A stretch of DNA of 35,778 nt from Collinsella aerofaciens (GCF_028207065.1 NZ_JAQLFP010000029.1:1-35778); one strand, 5' to 3'. Shown: positions 1 to 8,447, counted from the stretch's first letter. Numbers and translations: made by a program. Notes: generated from the letters alone by a model not told the origin.

Positions 1-49
1 CGCGCCTTTAGACGCGAGCCCGGGGCCCGTGGGTTATACCCTAAGAGCA

Positions 50-72
50 AACCACCCTTTTTAAGGGTGGTT
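50..72. other. perfect hairpin, possible terminator of an upstream gene
   Basis: A 10-bp perfect stem (AACCACCCTT with its complement) closes a TTT loop. No clear T-run follows on either strand, so this is only a possible terminator or structured element belonging to something upstream of the window. No gene is visible in 1-140. Confidence 0.4.
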
Positions 73-143
73 CTGATGGGGGCACGAATGGTCCGCTCCG
101 ACCTGCAAAATCTGTGCTCACGGTGCGAATGACGCCCCTAACC

Positions 144-172
144 TTAAACTTTAGCTTGAACTTGGCTATAAT
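144..172 (+). promoter_or_regulatory. sigma-70-like promoter
   Basis: TTAAAC at 144-149 and a perfect TATAAT at 167-172 are separated by 17 bp. The predicted start is near 179. This would give the lipoprotein gene at 504 a leader of about 325 nt. Confidence 0.55.
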
Positions 173-178
173 GCGCTA

Positions 179-500
179 CGTTCCTGCCAGGCTGTGGTTG
201 CGGACGGACGAAATGTCCATCCTAGTCCAAGACAGACGCGGTCAAAGGGATCCACGTAAGCGACCGCGTGCGCGCGGCGCGATCATGGCGCGTCCTAGAT
301 GTAAGCCGCACCGTCCGTTCTACTTTCTTTGGGGCAATACCGCCTCGCGGGCGAGCGGGCCAGTCGTGAAGGTGGCTGCGGCCTCCCGAGCAAACACCCC
401 GGTGCGCAAGTGTGGGGTCAAATACCAGGTCAGCTGGTGGGAACAACCAGTTATTCCGCGCAACGCACGGATTGTATACGACACAGAAGGCAGGGTAGTG
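179..500 (+). other. candidate structured leader or non-coding RNA
   Basis: No convincing gene lies between the promoter and the ATG at 504; the open frame running through here looks fortuitous. The stretch holds several good stems: GGAC/GTCC near 207-219, a perfect 8-bp ACGCGGTC/GACCGCGT stem at about 235-269, a CTCGC/GCGAG-type stem near 342-354, ACCCC/GGGGT around 396-420, and GCTGGT/ACCAGT near 433-452. This would fit a long regulatory leader or an independent small RNA. I looked for hallmarks of RNase P RNA, tmRNA, SRP RNA and T-box and found none clear enough to name it. Confidence 0.35.
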
Positions 501-503
501 GAC

Positions 504-1514
504 ATGGTGAGGGGCAGCTTGGTGCACGCGGCTCGGTTAGGTGCTGGGACCGCGGCGGTCATTGCCGTTTTGGGTCTGAGCGGATGCGCGTTCAACCCAC
601 TGTCCACGTTCACGACGCCCACGATCGACCAGATCGAGCACGAGGCTGTCACGCCGGCGGTGTCGGACGATGCCCTGGTCACGCCGGGAATCCTGACGGT
701 CGCCCTCGATACGTCTGATGCCCCGCAGGCCATGCAGGACGCCGACGGAAACCTCACGGGCTATGCGGTCGATGCCGCTCGTGCCCTTGCAAGCCGTATG
801 GGCCTTAAGGTTGCCTTCGTCGATGCGTCTTCTGCCGATTCCGCGCTTGGCGACAAAAAGGCCGACATCTTCATTGGCGACATCAATTCCACGGATGGTG
901 ACATCAGCGCGCTTGGTACTTGCCTGTACGACGCTGCGGCAGTGTTCGGAAAGACGAGCGACGGCGAGTCTCTGAGCGTTTCCACCGAAACGCTTAACAC
1001 CGCTACCCTGGGCGTTCAGACCTCCTCGGCCTCGCAGGAAGCGCTCGCCAAGCAGAGCATCACGGCCAACCAAAAGACCTTCTCCAACATCAACGAGTGC
1101 TTTGAGGCACTCGAGTCCGGCGAGGTCGACTACGTGATCTGCGACTCCACGGCCGGCGGCTACCTTGCGCGCCTGATGAGCCAGGTCTCTTACGTCGGCA
1201 CGCTCGAGACGCCCTCGACGCTCGGCGTCGCGGGCGTCGCGGCCAACGACGAGCTATGCCGTGCCGTGAGCGATGCCCTCGACGGTATCACGGTCGATGG
1301 CACGCTCGAGGCGGTCCACTCCGTTTGGTACGGCACGATGCCCTATGACCTCACCACCAAGACGGTCTCGGGCGCCGACGTGCAGTCGACCGACACCGGA
1401 TCCGGCGAGTCCGCATCCTCCGATTCGAGCAGCGAGGGTGCATCCTCCGAGGATAAATCGTCCAGCCAGGAGGGCACTATCACCGACGACGACATTAACA
1501 AACTCAATAGCTAG
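504..1514 (+). CDS. solute-binding lipoprotein, SBP family 3-like
   Basis: A 336-residue predicted lipoprotein. The N-terminus has a basic start, a hydrophobic stretch and the lipobox LSGC with the lipidated Cys at residue 28. The next 230 or so residues resemble the periplasmic amino-acid-binding fold (family 3): a substrate-domain opening (TPGILTVALDTSD), then DADGNLTGYAVDAARALA, a very typical family-3 stretch. The C-terminus is a Ser/Glu/Asp-rich low-complexity tail. The ATG at 504 is chosen because it places the signal peptide at the N-terminus; the frame stays open back to 114 but that extension looks non-coding. No ABC permease or ATPase is adjacent, so it may be an orphan binding protein or a sensor. 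Two hairpins follow the stop codon. Confidence 0.75.
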   Translation: MVRGSLVHAARLGAGTAAVIAVLGLSGCAFNPLSTFTTPTIDQIEHEAVTPAVSDDALVTPGILTVALDTSDAPQAMQDADGNLTGYAVDAARALASRMGLKVAFVDASSADSALGDKKADIFIGDINSTDGDISALGTCLYDAAAVFGKTSDGESLSVSTETLNTATLGVQTSSASQEALAKQSITANQKTFSNINECFEALESGEVDYVICDSTAGGYLARLMSQVSYVGTLETPSTLGVAGVAANDELCRAVSDALDGITVDGTLEAVHSVWYGTMPYDLTTKTVSGADVQSTDTGSGESASSDSSSEGASSEDKSSSQEGTITDDDINKLNS

Positions 1515-1529
1515 TTATTGCTAGGGGTG

Positions 1530-1554
1530 GCCTCTCCTATGCGCTAGGAGAGGC
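1530..1554 (+). other. stem-loop after the lipoprotein gene
   Basis: GCCTCTCCTA pairs perfectly with TAGGAGAGGC around a 5-nt loop. No T-run follows directly; the following hairpin at 1581 is the better terminator. Confidence 0.5.
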
Positions 1555-1580
1555 GCCTCTTCACGGTTTCAACACGCATT

Positions 1581-1614
1581 GCCGGGCTCTCCCAACAGGG
1601 GAGCCCGGCTTTTT
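1581..1614 (+). terminator. rho-independent terminator
   Basis: A GCCGGGCTC-type stem with a short AACA-containing loop is followed by TTTTT. It ends the lipoprotein transcript. The rest of 1515-1831 holds only the inverted repeat at 1687-1710 and the hpf leader. Confidence 0.85.
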
Positions 1615-1686
1615 CGTTCCCATAAAACCAGCAGTTCAAAGACATTTTTTAGGTGCAAAACCAAAGCCGCCGGCTCCCTCCTATAG

Positions 1687-1710
1687 CGCACTTTGCCACG
1701 GAAAAGTGCG
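1687..1710. promoter_or_regulatory. inverted repeat upstream of hpf
   Basis: CGCACTTT and AAAGTGCG form a perfect 8-bp inverted repeat around an 8-bp centre, 120 bp before hpf. It could be an operator or a leader hairpin; no regulator is suggested by the context. Confidence 0.35.
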
Positions 1711-1831
1711 AGACTTCGGTATGCGGTATCAAGCAATCGTTATTCGGGTCTTTGGGAATCCGCGTGATTAAATGCACGGCAATGGGTACATAGCCAGTAC
1801 AGTAAGTCCCCGAGGCAGATTGGAGCCACGT

Positions 1832-2416
1832 ATGGATATCAAGGTTTCTGGACGCAAGACGACGGTAACCGATGCTCTGCGTGCGCATGTGGACGAGAAG
1901 ATCGGCGAGGCGCTCAAGGTTTTCGATATCGAGCCCATGACAGTCGACGTCGTGCTTCGCTATGAGAAGAACCCCTCGAACCCCAACCCGGCAATCGTCG
2001 AGGTTACGGTTCGTGCCCGCGGTTCGGTGATTCGCGTTGCCGAGCACGGTGCAGATATGTACGCTGCCATCGACCTCTCCGCCGATAAGGTCACCCGCCA
2101 GCTGCGCAAGTTCAAGACCAAGGTCGTGGACAACCGCCAGGGCGGTGCCAGCGCAGCGGATGTCGCGCCGGTCGAGCGCGTCGAGGATCTGGCCGACCTG
2201 CTGCTGCCCGAGGAGGAGGACGACCTGCTCGTCCGCGAGAAGGTCATCGATGTCACCCCGATGACTGAGGAGCAGGCGCTGGTGCAGACCGATCTGCTCG
2301 GCCATGACTTCTACGTGTTCGAGAACGCGACGACCGGTCTCATCAATGTGGTGTATCACCGTAAGAATGGTGGATATGGCATCATCAAGCCCCGCATCGA
2401 AACACTTGACGAGTAA
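1832..2416 (+). CDS. hpf: ribosome hibernation promoting factor, long form
   Basis: A 194-residue protein of the long HPF/RaiA family, which dimerises 70S ribosomes into inactive 100S particles in stationary phase. The S30AE domain occupies about residues 1-105 (opening MDIKVSGRKTTVTDALRAHV, then the conserved VEVTVRARG and the tract ADMYAAIDLSADKVTRQLRK). A variable linker leads to the C-terminal dimerisation domain at about 135-194, with VREKVIDVTPMTEEQA and the conserved GHDFYVFENATTG and VVYHRKNGGYGIIKP. The length matches the long form. The start at 1832 follows a GGAG at 1822; an upstream in-frame ATG at 1772 would add 20 residues not seen in the family. It stands alone, with its own terminator. 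Confidence 0.95.
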   Translation: MDIKVSGRKTTVTDALRAHVDEKIGEALKVFDIEPMTVDVVLRYEKNPSNPNPAIVEVTVRARGSVIRVAEHGADMYAAIDLSADKVTRQLRKFKTKVVDNRQGGASAADVAPVERVEDLADLLLPEEEDDLLVREKVIDVTPMTEEQALVQTDLLGHDFYVFENATTGLINVVYHRKNGGYGIIKPRIETLDE

Positions 2417-2420
2417 AATA

Positions 2421-2442
2421 CGTTAACTTGCATGAGTTAACG
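2421..2442. other. perfect palindromic hairpin CGTTAACT/AGTTAACG
   Basis: A perfect 8-bp inverted repeat around tgcatg sits immediately before the hpf terminator. It could be an operator for the degV transcript or a 3' stabilising hairpin. Confidence 0.4.
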
Positions 2443-2445
2443 GTT

Positions 2446-2477
2446 GGCGGCCATCCCATGCGGGTGGCCGCCTTTTT
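2446..2477 (+). terminator. rho-independent terminator of hpf
   Basis: GGCGGCCA/TGGCCGCC stem followed by TTTTT. The degV ribosome-binding site starts only 4 bases after the T-run. Confidence 0.85.
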
Positions 2478-2495
2478 ACGTAAGGAGTCGCTTTG

Positions 2496-3449
2496 ATGGA
2501 CAAGGCTGCATCTACCGGCCATTCGGACCGTTGCCGCATCGTCGTCGATACCTGCTGCGACTTTAGTCCCGAGGTCGCCGCGAACCTTGATGTCGATATC
2601 CTGGGTTTCCCCTTCATTATCGATGGCGAGGAGCGCACGGACGACATCTGGTCGAGCATGAGCCCTAAGGAGTTCTACGACCGCATGCGCGCCGGCGCCC
2701 GCGTGTCCACCTCGGCTGTGTCGCTCGGTCGCTATATCGAGTTCTTTACCGAGTGCGCCAAAGAGGGCACGCCCACGGTCTACCTGTGCTTTACCTCGGC
2801 ACTGTCGTCGAGCTACAACTCCGCGTGCCAGGCGGCAGATGCCGTGCGTGCCGAGTATCCCAACTTTGAGCTCTACGTGGTCGACAACGCTCTGCCCTGC
2901 GCGACCGGCGCGCTCTTGGCGCTCGAGGCCGTGCGCCAGCGTTCGGCGGGACTGACCGCCAAGCAGCTGGTCGATTGGGCAAACGAAGCAAAGACCTACG
3001 TGCACGGCTACTTTACGCTCGAGAGCTTTGACGCGCTGGCTGCCGGCGGTCGCATTCCGCCCGCGGCGGCGCAACTCACGGCTAAGCTCGATGTCAAGCC
3101 CGAGCTCTCCTACGACCTGGCCGGCTCGCTGTCGCTGATCGGCGTCAACCGCGGCCGCAAGAAGGCGCTCAAGTCCATCCTCAAGTCGTTCCGTGAGAAC
3201 TACGTGCCCGATCGCACTATGCCCATCGCCATTATGACGGCCGATGCCGAAAAGGACGGCGACTGGCTCGAAGCCGCCATCCGCAAGGAGGAGGGCTGCG
3301 CCGACGTCACGATCATTCGCAGCTCCGTGGGTCCCACCATCGGCTCGCACGTGGGCCCCGGCATGGTGGCCTGCGCGTTTTGGGGCAAGAACCGCGCCGA
3401 CAAGGCGTCGCTTTCCGACCGCATCGCCCGCCGCGTGCGCGGTCAGTAG
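2496..3449 (+). CDS. DegV family protein (fatty-acid-binding)
   Basis: A 317-residue DegV/FakB-type protein. This family binds a fatty acid in its core and can present it to the kinase FakA for phospholipid synthesis. The N-terminus has the conserved RIVVDTCCDFSPEVA; RVSTSAVSLGRYIEFF matches the canonical TSQPS-type loop region; GRIPPAAAQL and PTIGSHVGPGMVACAF match the C-terminal signature in which GSHVGPG ends the protein core. ATG 2496 follows AAGGAG with an 8-nt gap; a TTG directly before it is in frame but less likely. No fakA homologue is adjacent. The lipid substrate cannot be read from the sequence. Confidence 0.9.
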   Translation: MDKAASTGHSDRCRIVVDTCCDFSPEVAANLDVDILGFPFIIDGEERTDDIWSSMSPKEFYDRMRAGARVSTSAVSLGRYIEFFTECAKEGTPTVYLCFTSALSSSYNSACQAADAVRAEYPNFELYVVDNALPCATGALLALEAVRQRSAGLTAKQLVDWANEAKTYVHGYFTLESFDALAAGGRIPPAAAQLTAKLDVKPELSYDLAGSLSLIGVNRGRKKALKSILKSFRENYVPDRTMPIAIMTADAEKDGDWLEAAIRKEEGCADVTIIRSSVGPTIGSHVGPGMVACAFWGKNRADKASLSDRIARRVRGQ

Positions 3450-3548
3450 GCAAGTAACGCGGCCGTAATCGATCCCAACTCACAGCCCAAACGCTGGCAC
3501 CGAGTATTCAACCTGGTAACAACACCCAACCCAAAAAGGAAAGGTTTC

Positions 3549-4628
3549 ATGGCAAACAAGCTCTCTGTCGCATTTATCGGCACCGGAATCATGGGTGCCC
3601 CCATCGCCGGCCACATCCTGGATGCTGGCTATCCTGTCACGGTCAACAACCGCACCAAGTCCAAGGCCGCCGCGCTAATCGAGTGCGGTGCCGCCTGGGC
3701 CGATACGCCGGCCGATGCCGTGGCGAACGCCGATGTCGTCTTTACCATGGTGGGCTATCCCTCCGAGGTCGAGGAGCTCTACCTGGCGGGCGACGGCCTG
3801 TTGGCCTGCACTAAGCCCGGCGCGGTGCTGATCGACCTCACCACGAGCTCGCCCGAGCTCGCCCGTGACATTGCCGAGGCCGCCCAGGTTTCCGGCCGCA
3901 TGGCGTTTGACTGCCCCGTCACCGGCGGCGAGTCGGGTGCTATCGCCGGCACGCTTACGGCTATCGTTGGCGCTACCGAAAACGACATCGCTCCGGTCCG
4001 CGATATCCTTTCCACCTTTGCGGCCAACATCTGCTGCTTCGACGGTGCCGGCAAGGGCCAGGCTGCCAAGCTCGCCAACCAGGTGTCGCTGGGCGCCTGC
4101 ATGGTCGGCATGGCAGACGCCATGGCATTTGCCGAGCTGAGCGGCCTTGATCTGGAGAAGACCCGTCAGATGATCCTGGGCGGCACCGGCAAGTCCGGCG
4201 CCATGGAGAGCCTGGCTCCCAAGGCGCTCGACGGCGACTACAAGCCCGGCTTTATGGTCGAGCACTTCATTAAGGACCTGCGTCTGGCGCTCGCCTACGC
4301 CGATGACCGCGAGCTCGCGCTGCCCGGCGCCGACGTTGCCTTTACGCTCTACGACATGCTCGACGCCATCGGTGGCGCCAAACTGGGCACCCAGGCCATC
4401 ACGGTCCTCTACAAGGAGGAGGCCGATGCCATCGCCGCCGGTCTGGACTGGTCGCAGTATCGTCCCGAAGAGCACGGTGCTCACGAGGACGGCTGCGGTT
4501 GCGGCGAGCACGGCGACGACCATGAGTGCGGTTGCGGCCACCATCACGGCAAGGACCACGAGTGCTGCAGCGGCCATGCCCATGACGACGGTCACGAGTG
4601 CTGCTGCGGCCACCATCACGGGGAGTAG
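3549..4628 (+). CDS. 3-hydroxyisobutyrate dehydrogenase-family NAD(P) oxidoreductase with Cys/His-rich tail
   Basis: A 359-residue beta-hydroxyacid dehydrogenase. The Rossmann motif GTGIMGAPIAGHI is at about residues 11-23, the substrate-binding VTGGESGAIAGTL near 123, and the catalytic lysine segment GAGKGQAAKLANQ near 170. The family (3-hydroxyisobutyrate, tartronate semialdehyde or succinic semialdehyde reductases) usually ends at about 290 residues. Here about 55 extra residues (305-359) are built from repeated CGCG, ECC and GHHHG units with 9 Cys and 14 His, a likely metal-binding tail. A strong AAGGAAAGG precedes the ATG. The downstream membrane protein gene starts 5 bases after the stop, so the two are probably cotranscribed. 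The natural substrate is unknown. Confidence 0.85.
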   Translation: MANKLSVAFIGTGIMGAPIAGHILDAGYPVTVNNRTKSKAAALIECGAAWADTPADAVANADVVFTMVGYPSEVEELYLAGDGLLACTKPGAVLIDLTTSSPELARDIAEAAQVSGRMAFDCPVTGGESGAIAGTLTAIVGATENDIAPVRDILSTFAANICCFDGAGKGQAAKLANQVSLGACMVGMADAMAFAELSGLDLEKTRQMILGGTGKSGAMESLAPKALDGDYKPGFMVEHFIKDLRLALAYADDRELALPGADVAFTLYDMLDAIGGAKLGTQAITVLYKEEADAIAAGLDWSQYRPEEHGAHEDGCGCGEHGDDHECGCGHHHGKDHECCSGHAHDDGHECCCGHHHGE

Positions 4629-4633
4629 CGCCC

Positions 4634-5062
4634 ATGAGCTGGACGTTCGTGGTGCTTGCGCTGGTGCTCTTTCTCTTTGCGATATACATCGGCTTTCTGT
4701 GCGGCCAGTGGGCGTGCGAAAAGCGCGTCATCACCAAGCGCGACTACTGGATCGCCAACTTTGCGGGAGCGGCGGCAGTCGTCCTGCTGACCTGGGTGTT
4801 CTCGCTGTTCCCGCTGGTGCAGTTTGCGCCGATCGGCTGGCTCGGCGGCTTTATCGCCGGCCTTAAGATGAGCTTTGGCGAGTCCGTCGGCCCGTGGCGC
4901 AAGCACGACGAGGTCTTTAACGTCAACAAGGCTCACCGCGCCGCCGCCGACGCGGGCGATGCCGAGGAACGCCGCCGTGCACGTCGCAATGGCGCGGCCG
5001 ACCGACAGCTCATCTCGGTCACCGATGACAGCAAGGGTGCTGGCAAGCATGCTAAGAAATAG
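4634..5062 (+). CDS. small integral membrane protein, function unknown
   Basis: A 142-residue protein with two hydrophobic helices at about residues 3-25 and 38-60, perhaps a third weaker one at 62-80 (PIGWLGGFIAGLKM), and a long basic, hydrophilic C-terminus rich in Arg, Ala and Lys. No enzymatic motif is seen. ATG 4634 is preferred because GGGAG overlaps the end of the previous gene; an earlier in-frame ATG at 4598 lies inside that gene. It is sandwiched in a tight cluster (5-nt and 15-nt gaps), so it is likely cotranscribed with the dehydrogenase and the HEAT-like gene. Confidence 0.7.
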   Translation: MSWTFVVLALVLFLFAIYIGFLCGQWACEKRVITKRDYWIANFAGAAAVVLLTWVFSLFPLVQFAPIGWLGGFIAGLKMSFGESVGPWRKHDEVFNVNKAHRAAADAGDAEERRRARRNGAADRQLISVTDDSKGAGKHAKK

Positions 5063-5077
5063 TAAGAAGAGGTAACT

Positions 5078-5776
5078 ATGGCAGAAAATAAAGACGAACA
5101 GCTCACCGACGAGGAGCTGGCACAGCTCCAGCTGGCAGAGGAGAACGAGAACGCCGTCGATCGCCTGGTCCAGGAGCTCGGCTGCCCCACGCGCCGCATC
5201 CGCCAGTTTGCCGCCCGCGTGCTGCACCTGCTTGCCGAGCGCGATCCGCAGCGCGTCGAGCCCTGCGTACCCGCGCTGATCGAGGCGCTCGACCGCCCCG
5301 AGGCGCAGACCCGCTGGGAGGCCCTCGATGCTCTGACGGCGCTCGCCACCACCTGTCCCGAGCAGCTGGGCGATGCCTTTGAGGGCGCCGAGACCGCACT
5401 GTTCGACGAGATCTCCTCCACGCTGCGCTATGCCGCCTTCCGCCTGCTGTGCGTGTGGGGCGCCACGAGTGTCGAGCGTTCGCGCGAGGCTTGGCCCATC
5501 CTGGACGAGGCCATCCAGTGCTACCACGGCGACCTTGAGTATCGCGATATGCTCGGTTGCCTGTACGAGTTTTGCCAGGGCGAGATCGACGCCGAGGTTG
5601 CCGAGAAGCTTGCGCTGCGCCTTAAGTTCGATGCCGAGAACGGCAAGGGCAGCTATCTCAAGGCGCGTTCGAGCGAGATTTGCGAAATGCTTGTTAAACG
5701 TTTTGGCCTGGATCTCTCCAAAAAGAAGAAGCGTGCTAGCGTTAAAAAATCTGACGACGCCGAAGACGAGGAGTAA
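5078..5776 (+). CDS. HEAT-repeat-like helical protein, function unknown
   Basis: A 232-residue predicted all-helical cytoplasmic protein. After an acidic N-terminus, helix pairs such as RQFAARVLHLLAERDP, VEPCVPALIEALDRPEAQTR and WEALDALTALATTCPEQL show the spacing of HEAT/armadillo repeats, suggesting a protein-binding scaffold. The C-terminus ends in a Lys-rich then Asp/Glu-rich tail. AGAAGAGG precedes the ATG. The next gene begins 6 bases after the stop, so its translation is probably coupled to this one. No catalytic residues are recognisable. Confidence 0.7.
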   Translation: MAENKDEQLTDEELAQLQLAEENENAVDRLVQELGCPTRRIRQFAARVLHLLAERDPQRVEPCVPALIEALDRPEAQTRWEALDALTALATTCPEQLGDAFEGAETALFDEISSTLRYAAFRLLCVWGATSVERSREAWPILDEAIQCYHGDLEYRDMLGCLYEFCQGEIDAEVAEKLALRLKFDAENGKGSYLKARSSEICEMLVKRFGLDLSKKKKRASVKKSDDAEDEE

Positions 5777-5782
5777 CAGATT

Positions 5783-6868
5783 ATGGCGCACGATGTAGTC
5801 CTGATTCCCGGTGACGGCATCGGTCCCGAGATTACGCAGGCCATGCGCCGCGTGGTCGAGGCCACCGGTGTCCAGATCAACTGGAACGTCCAGGAGGCCG
5901 GTGCCGGCGTCATGGACGAGTTTGGCACGCCGCTGCCCCAACATGTGCTCGATGCGGTTGCCGAGACTAAGGTCGCCATCAAGGGGCCCATCACCACGCC
6001 GGTCGGCACGGGTTTCCGCAGCGTCAATGTTGCTCTGCGTAAGCACTTCGATCTGTACGCCTGCGTGCGCCCCTGCCTGTCGCAGCCGGGCGACGGCTCG
6101 CGCTTCCGCGACGTTGACCTGGTCATCGTGCGCGAGAACACCGAGGACCTCTACGCCGGTATCGAGTTCGACGAGGGCGCAGCCGAGGTCGAGGAGCTCT
6201 CACAGCTTGTCGAGCGCTCGGGTCAGAAGACCTTTGCCGCCGATTCCGCCATCTCGATCAAGCCCATCTCTATCGCCAAGAGCCGCCGTATTGTGGAGTA
6301 CGCCTTTGAGTATGCCCGCCGCTGCGGCCGCAAAAAGGTGACGGCTGTGCACAAGGCCAATATCATGAAGGCGACCGACGGCCTGTTCCTGCGCGTTGCG
6401 CGCGAGGTGGCCGCCAACTATCCCGACATTGAGTTCAACGACAAGATCGTCGACGCCACCTGCATGGGCCTGGTCCAGAACCCCAACGACTTCGATGTCC
6501 TGGTGCTGCCAAACCTGTACGGCGACATTGTGAGCGACCTGTGCGCCGGCCTGGTGGGCGGCTTAGGGATGGCCCCCGGCTCCAACATCGGTGCCGACTG
6601 CGCCATCTTTGAGGCGACGCACGGCTCTGCGCCTGATATCGCGGGGCAGGATATTGCCAACCCCACGGCCGAGATTCTCTCTGCTGCGATGATGCTCGAT
6701 CACCTGGGTGAGAACGACGCGGCCAACCGCATTCGCGCCGCCGTCTCTGCCACGCTCGACGAGGGCGAACAGGTTACCGGTGACGTGCGTCGTGCCCAGA
6801 CCGGTTCCGTTGAGGGCGCCGTGGGCACGCAGGCCTTCGCCGATGCCGTTATCGCGCACCTGGTCTAA
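5783..6868 (+). CDS. isocitrate/isopropylmalate dehydrogenase family, probably NAD-dependent isocitrate dehydrogenase
   Basis: A 361-residue beta-decarboxylating dehydrogenase that would oxidise isocitrate to 2-oxoglutarate. The start [10 protein letters not shown] is the family hallmark. The loop [20 protein letters not shown] contains the Ser and the Arg residues that bind the tricarboxylate, and [12 protein letters not shown] is the isocitrate-type NTE-D motif. K of [11 protein letters not shown] and the Asp-rich [19 protein letters not shown] provide the catalytic Lys and the metal ligands; [16 protein letters not shown] is the cofactor region. These features favour isocitrate dehydrogenase over LeuB, but homoisocitrate or tartrate-type relatives are not excluded. 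It is the last gene of the cluster and is followed by a terminator. Confidence 0.85.
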   Translation: MAHDVVLIPGDGIGPEITQAMRRVVEATGVQINWNVQEAGAGVMDEFGTPLPQHVLDAVAETKVAIKGPITTPVGTGFRSVNVALRKHFDLYACVRPCLSQPGDGSRFRDVDLVIVRENTEDLYAGIEFDEGAAEVEELSQLVERSGQKTFAADSAISIKPISIAKSRRIVEYAFEYARRCGRKKVTAVHKANIMKATDGLFLRVAREVAANYPDIEFNDKIVDATCMGLVQNPNDFDVLVLPNLYGDIVSDLCAGLVGGLGMAPGSNIGADCAIFEATHGSAPDIAGQDIANPTAEILSAAMMLDHLGENDAANRIRAAVSATLDEGEQVTGDVRRAQTGSVEGAVGTQAFADAVIAHLV

Positions 6869-6927
6869 GGCATGCAGGCTGCAAACGCCTAAATAGTACT
6901 TAAGTGTTTGCGTATAACCTAAGAATC

Positions 6928-6958
6928 AATACGCCCGGCGCTCCGTCGGGCGTATTCT
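6928..6958 (+). terminator. rho-independent terminator
   Basis: AATACGCCCG pairs with CGGGCGTATT around a 9-nt loop, followed by a weak CTATT tract. It separates the dehydrogenase cluster from the next gene. Confidence 0.7.
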
Positions 6959-6994
6959 ATTGAGGACTATGTTTCCTAACAAGGAGTAACTGAT

Positions 6995-8080
6995 ATGGGT
7001 CTGATTCAAAAGAAGGACGAGAAGGACGAGATCGACGGCATCCAGATCATCGAGCGCGGCGAAGGCCCCGACGGTGATGAGGACGAGAAGATCGACCTGG
7101 TCGCCGGTACGTCTGCCGAGCACATTGCTGCCGGCACGACCGCCGAGGAAGAGGACGCTCGCCTGGAGGCAAAGGTCGCCGCGGACGCCGCCGACGAGAA
7201 CCTCATGCCCGAGGAACAGGACGAGGACGACGACTCCGACGCGGACGACCATGCATCCAAGCACAAGAAGACGATGATCGCCGCCTTCGTGGTTGCAGTC
7301 GTGATCGCTGCGGTGGTCGGCTTCTTTATTGGCAATGGCGGCTTTGGCGGCAAGGGTGTCGGTTCGTCGACCCTGACCGAGGACCAGCTCGATTCGACCG
7401 TGGCAAGCTATAGCTACAACGGCAAGAAGAACGACATCACCGCGCGTGAGGCCATCGAGAGCCAGTACAGCCTCGACACCGTCAAGGATAGCGACGACAA
7501 CTACACCGCTCCTTCTGCCGACGTCATCCTGTCCTACGTGCGCAACAAGATTCTGCTCGATGCTGCTGAGGACGAGGGCATTACCGTCTCCTCTAAGGAG
7601 ATGAAGAAGTACGCCGAGGATTCTATCGGCACCTCGGACTACGACACCATGGCAAAACAGTACGGCGTGTCCAAGGACCAGGCCAAGCAGATCGTCCGCC
7701 AGTCCGCGACGCTGCAGAAGCTCTACAAGAAGAAGGTGGGCGATAGCTCCGCAAGCATGCCAACCGCCCCGACCGAGCCTTCTGACGGCAACGAGGAGAC
7801 CGCGAGCAAGGACTACGCCGACTACATCATCAACCTTGTCGGCGATGAGTGGGATAGCTCAAAGGGCACTTGGAAGGATGCCGACAGCACCTATGCCAAG
7901 GCCTTCGCTGACGATGCCTTTACGGCCGATAGCGCCACCTACAAGCAGGCCATGACCGCCTATTACACCGCCTACCAGCAGTATTCCTCGCAGGCTTCGA
8001 GTGCCAGCTCCAAGTGGACCGAGTATGCTAACGGCCTCTACGCCAAGGCCAACATCAGCATCTACGGCCTGTTTGCGTAA
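6995..8080 (+). CDS. membrane-anchored SurA/PrsA-N-like protein
   Basis: A 361-residue protein with an unusually acidic cytoplasmic N-terminus (residues 1-90), one transmembrane helix at about 93-113, and an extracytoplasmic part. The segment ADVILSYVRNKILLDAAEDEGITVSSKEMKKYAED resembles the SurA/PrsA N-terminal chaperone fold: a helix followed by an acid-residue linker of the kind V-S-KEM. No parvulin (PPIase) domain follows; the C-terminus is Ser/Ala/Tyr/Lys-rich. It may be a secretion chaperone or cell-envelope protein. AAGGAG lies 7 bases before the ATG and a strong terminator follows the stop, so it is a single-gene unit. Confidence 0.7.
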   Translation: MGLIQKKDEKDEIDGIQIIERGEGPDGDEDEKIDLVAGTSAEHIAAGTTAEEEDARLEAKVAADAADENLMPEEQDEDDDSDADDHASKHKKTMIAAFVVAVVIAAVVGFFIGNGGFGGKGVGSSTLTEDQLDSTVASYSYNGKKNDITAREAIESQYSLDTVKDSDDNYTAPSADVILSYVRNKILLDAAEDEGITVSSKEMKKYAEDSIGTSDYDTMAKQYGVSKDQAKQIVRQSATLQKLYKKKVGDSSASMPTAPTEPSDGNEETASKDYADYIINLVGDEWDSSKGTWKDADSTYAKAFADDAFTADSATYKQAMTAYYTAYQQYSSQASSASSKWTEYANGLYAKANISIYGLFA

Positions 8081-8123
8081 GATCTGTCTGCACTACTGCG
8101 CGCTAACCGATCTACCTGATTAA

Positions 8124-8158
8124 GCCCGCTAGAACGACAACGTTCTAGCGGGCATTTT
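8124..8158 (+). terminator. rho-independent terminator
   Basis: A perfect 12-bp stem GCCCGCTAGAAC/GTTCTAGCGGGC with a 6-nt loop, followed by ATTTTGTT. Confidence 0.85.
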
Positions 8159-8257
8159 GTTACCGAAACCACTAGGATAGGACTTGCGCCCGTGCAAGTG
8201 CTTCATCGGGTATCCTCAATTCATCCTGGAAAACGGCCGCAAACGATTGCAAATAAC

Positions 8258-8287
8258 CGGTGAACGGTCGAAAACTACCGTTCACCG
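8258..8287. promoter_or_regulatory. inverted pair of the GGTGAACGGT motif
   Basis: CGGTGAACGGT and its exact reverse complement flank an 8-bp centre. The half-site is the same as the tandem motif seen at 8477, 27493, 32564 and 33750. It lies 420 bp upstream of the PTS IIA gene, so it may be an upstream operator for the amino-sugar operon. Confidence 0.55.
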
Positions 8288-8447
8288 ATAATATCGAAAC
8301 TGGTTCTAACTGGTATTAAGTCAAAAAGACCAATTCACAAATCTTCACAATGACCTGCAATTTTTCTACACGCCATTTTTAGCCACCCTGCGTTGTTTAG
8401 ACACAAAAAAAGTTCCGATCTTTCGTCAAATCATTTCGAAACGGTTT

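Noticed and set aside
179..500. RNase P RNA, tmRNA, SRP RNA, 6S RNA or a T-box in the leader
   Set aside because: Short similarities, such as GCGGGCCAGTC to 6S RNA and CCAGGTCAG to SRP RNA, are present but the defining conserved blocks (for example GAAAGTCCG of RNase P and GGAAGGnAGCAGC of SRP) are not.
114..503. N-terminal 130-residue extension of the lipoprotein frame
   Set aside because: It would push the signal peptide and lipobox to the middle of the protein, has no ribosome-binding site near its ATG and contains a promoter and stems. ATG 504 is preferred.
4616..6046. A 476-residue minus-strand open frame across 4616-6046
   Set aside because: It runs opposite three well-supported genes, has no recognisable domain, and its composition is that of a shadow frame.
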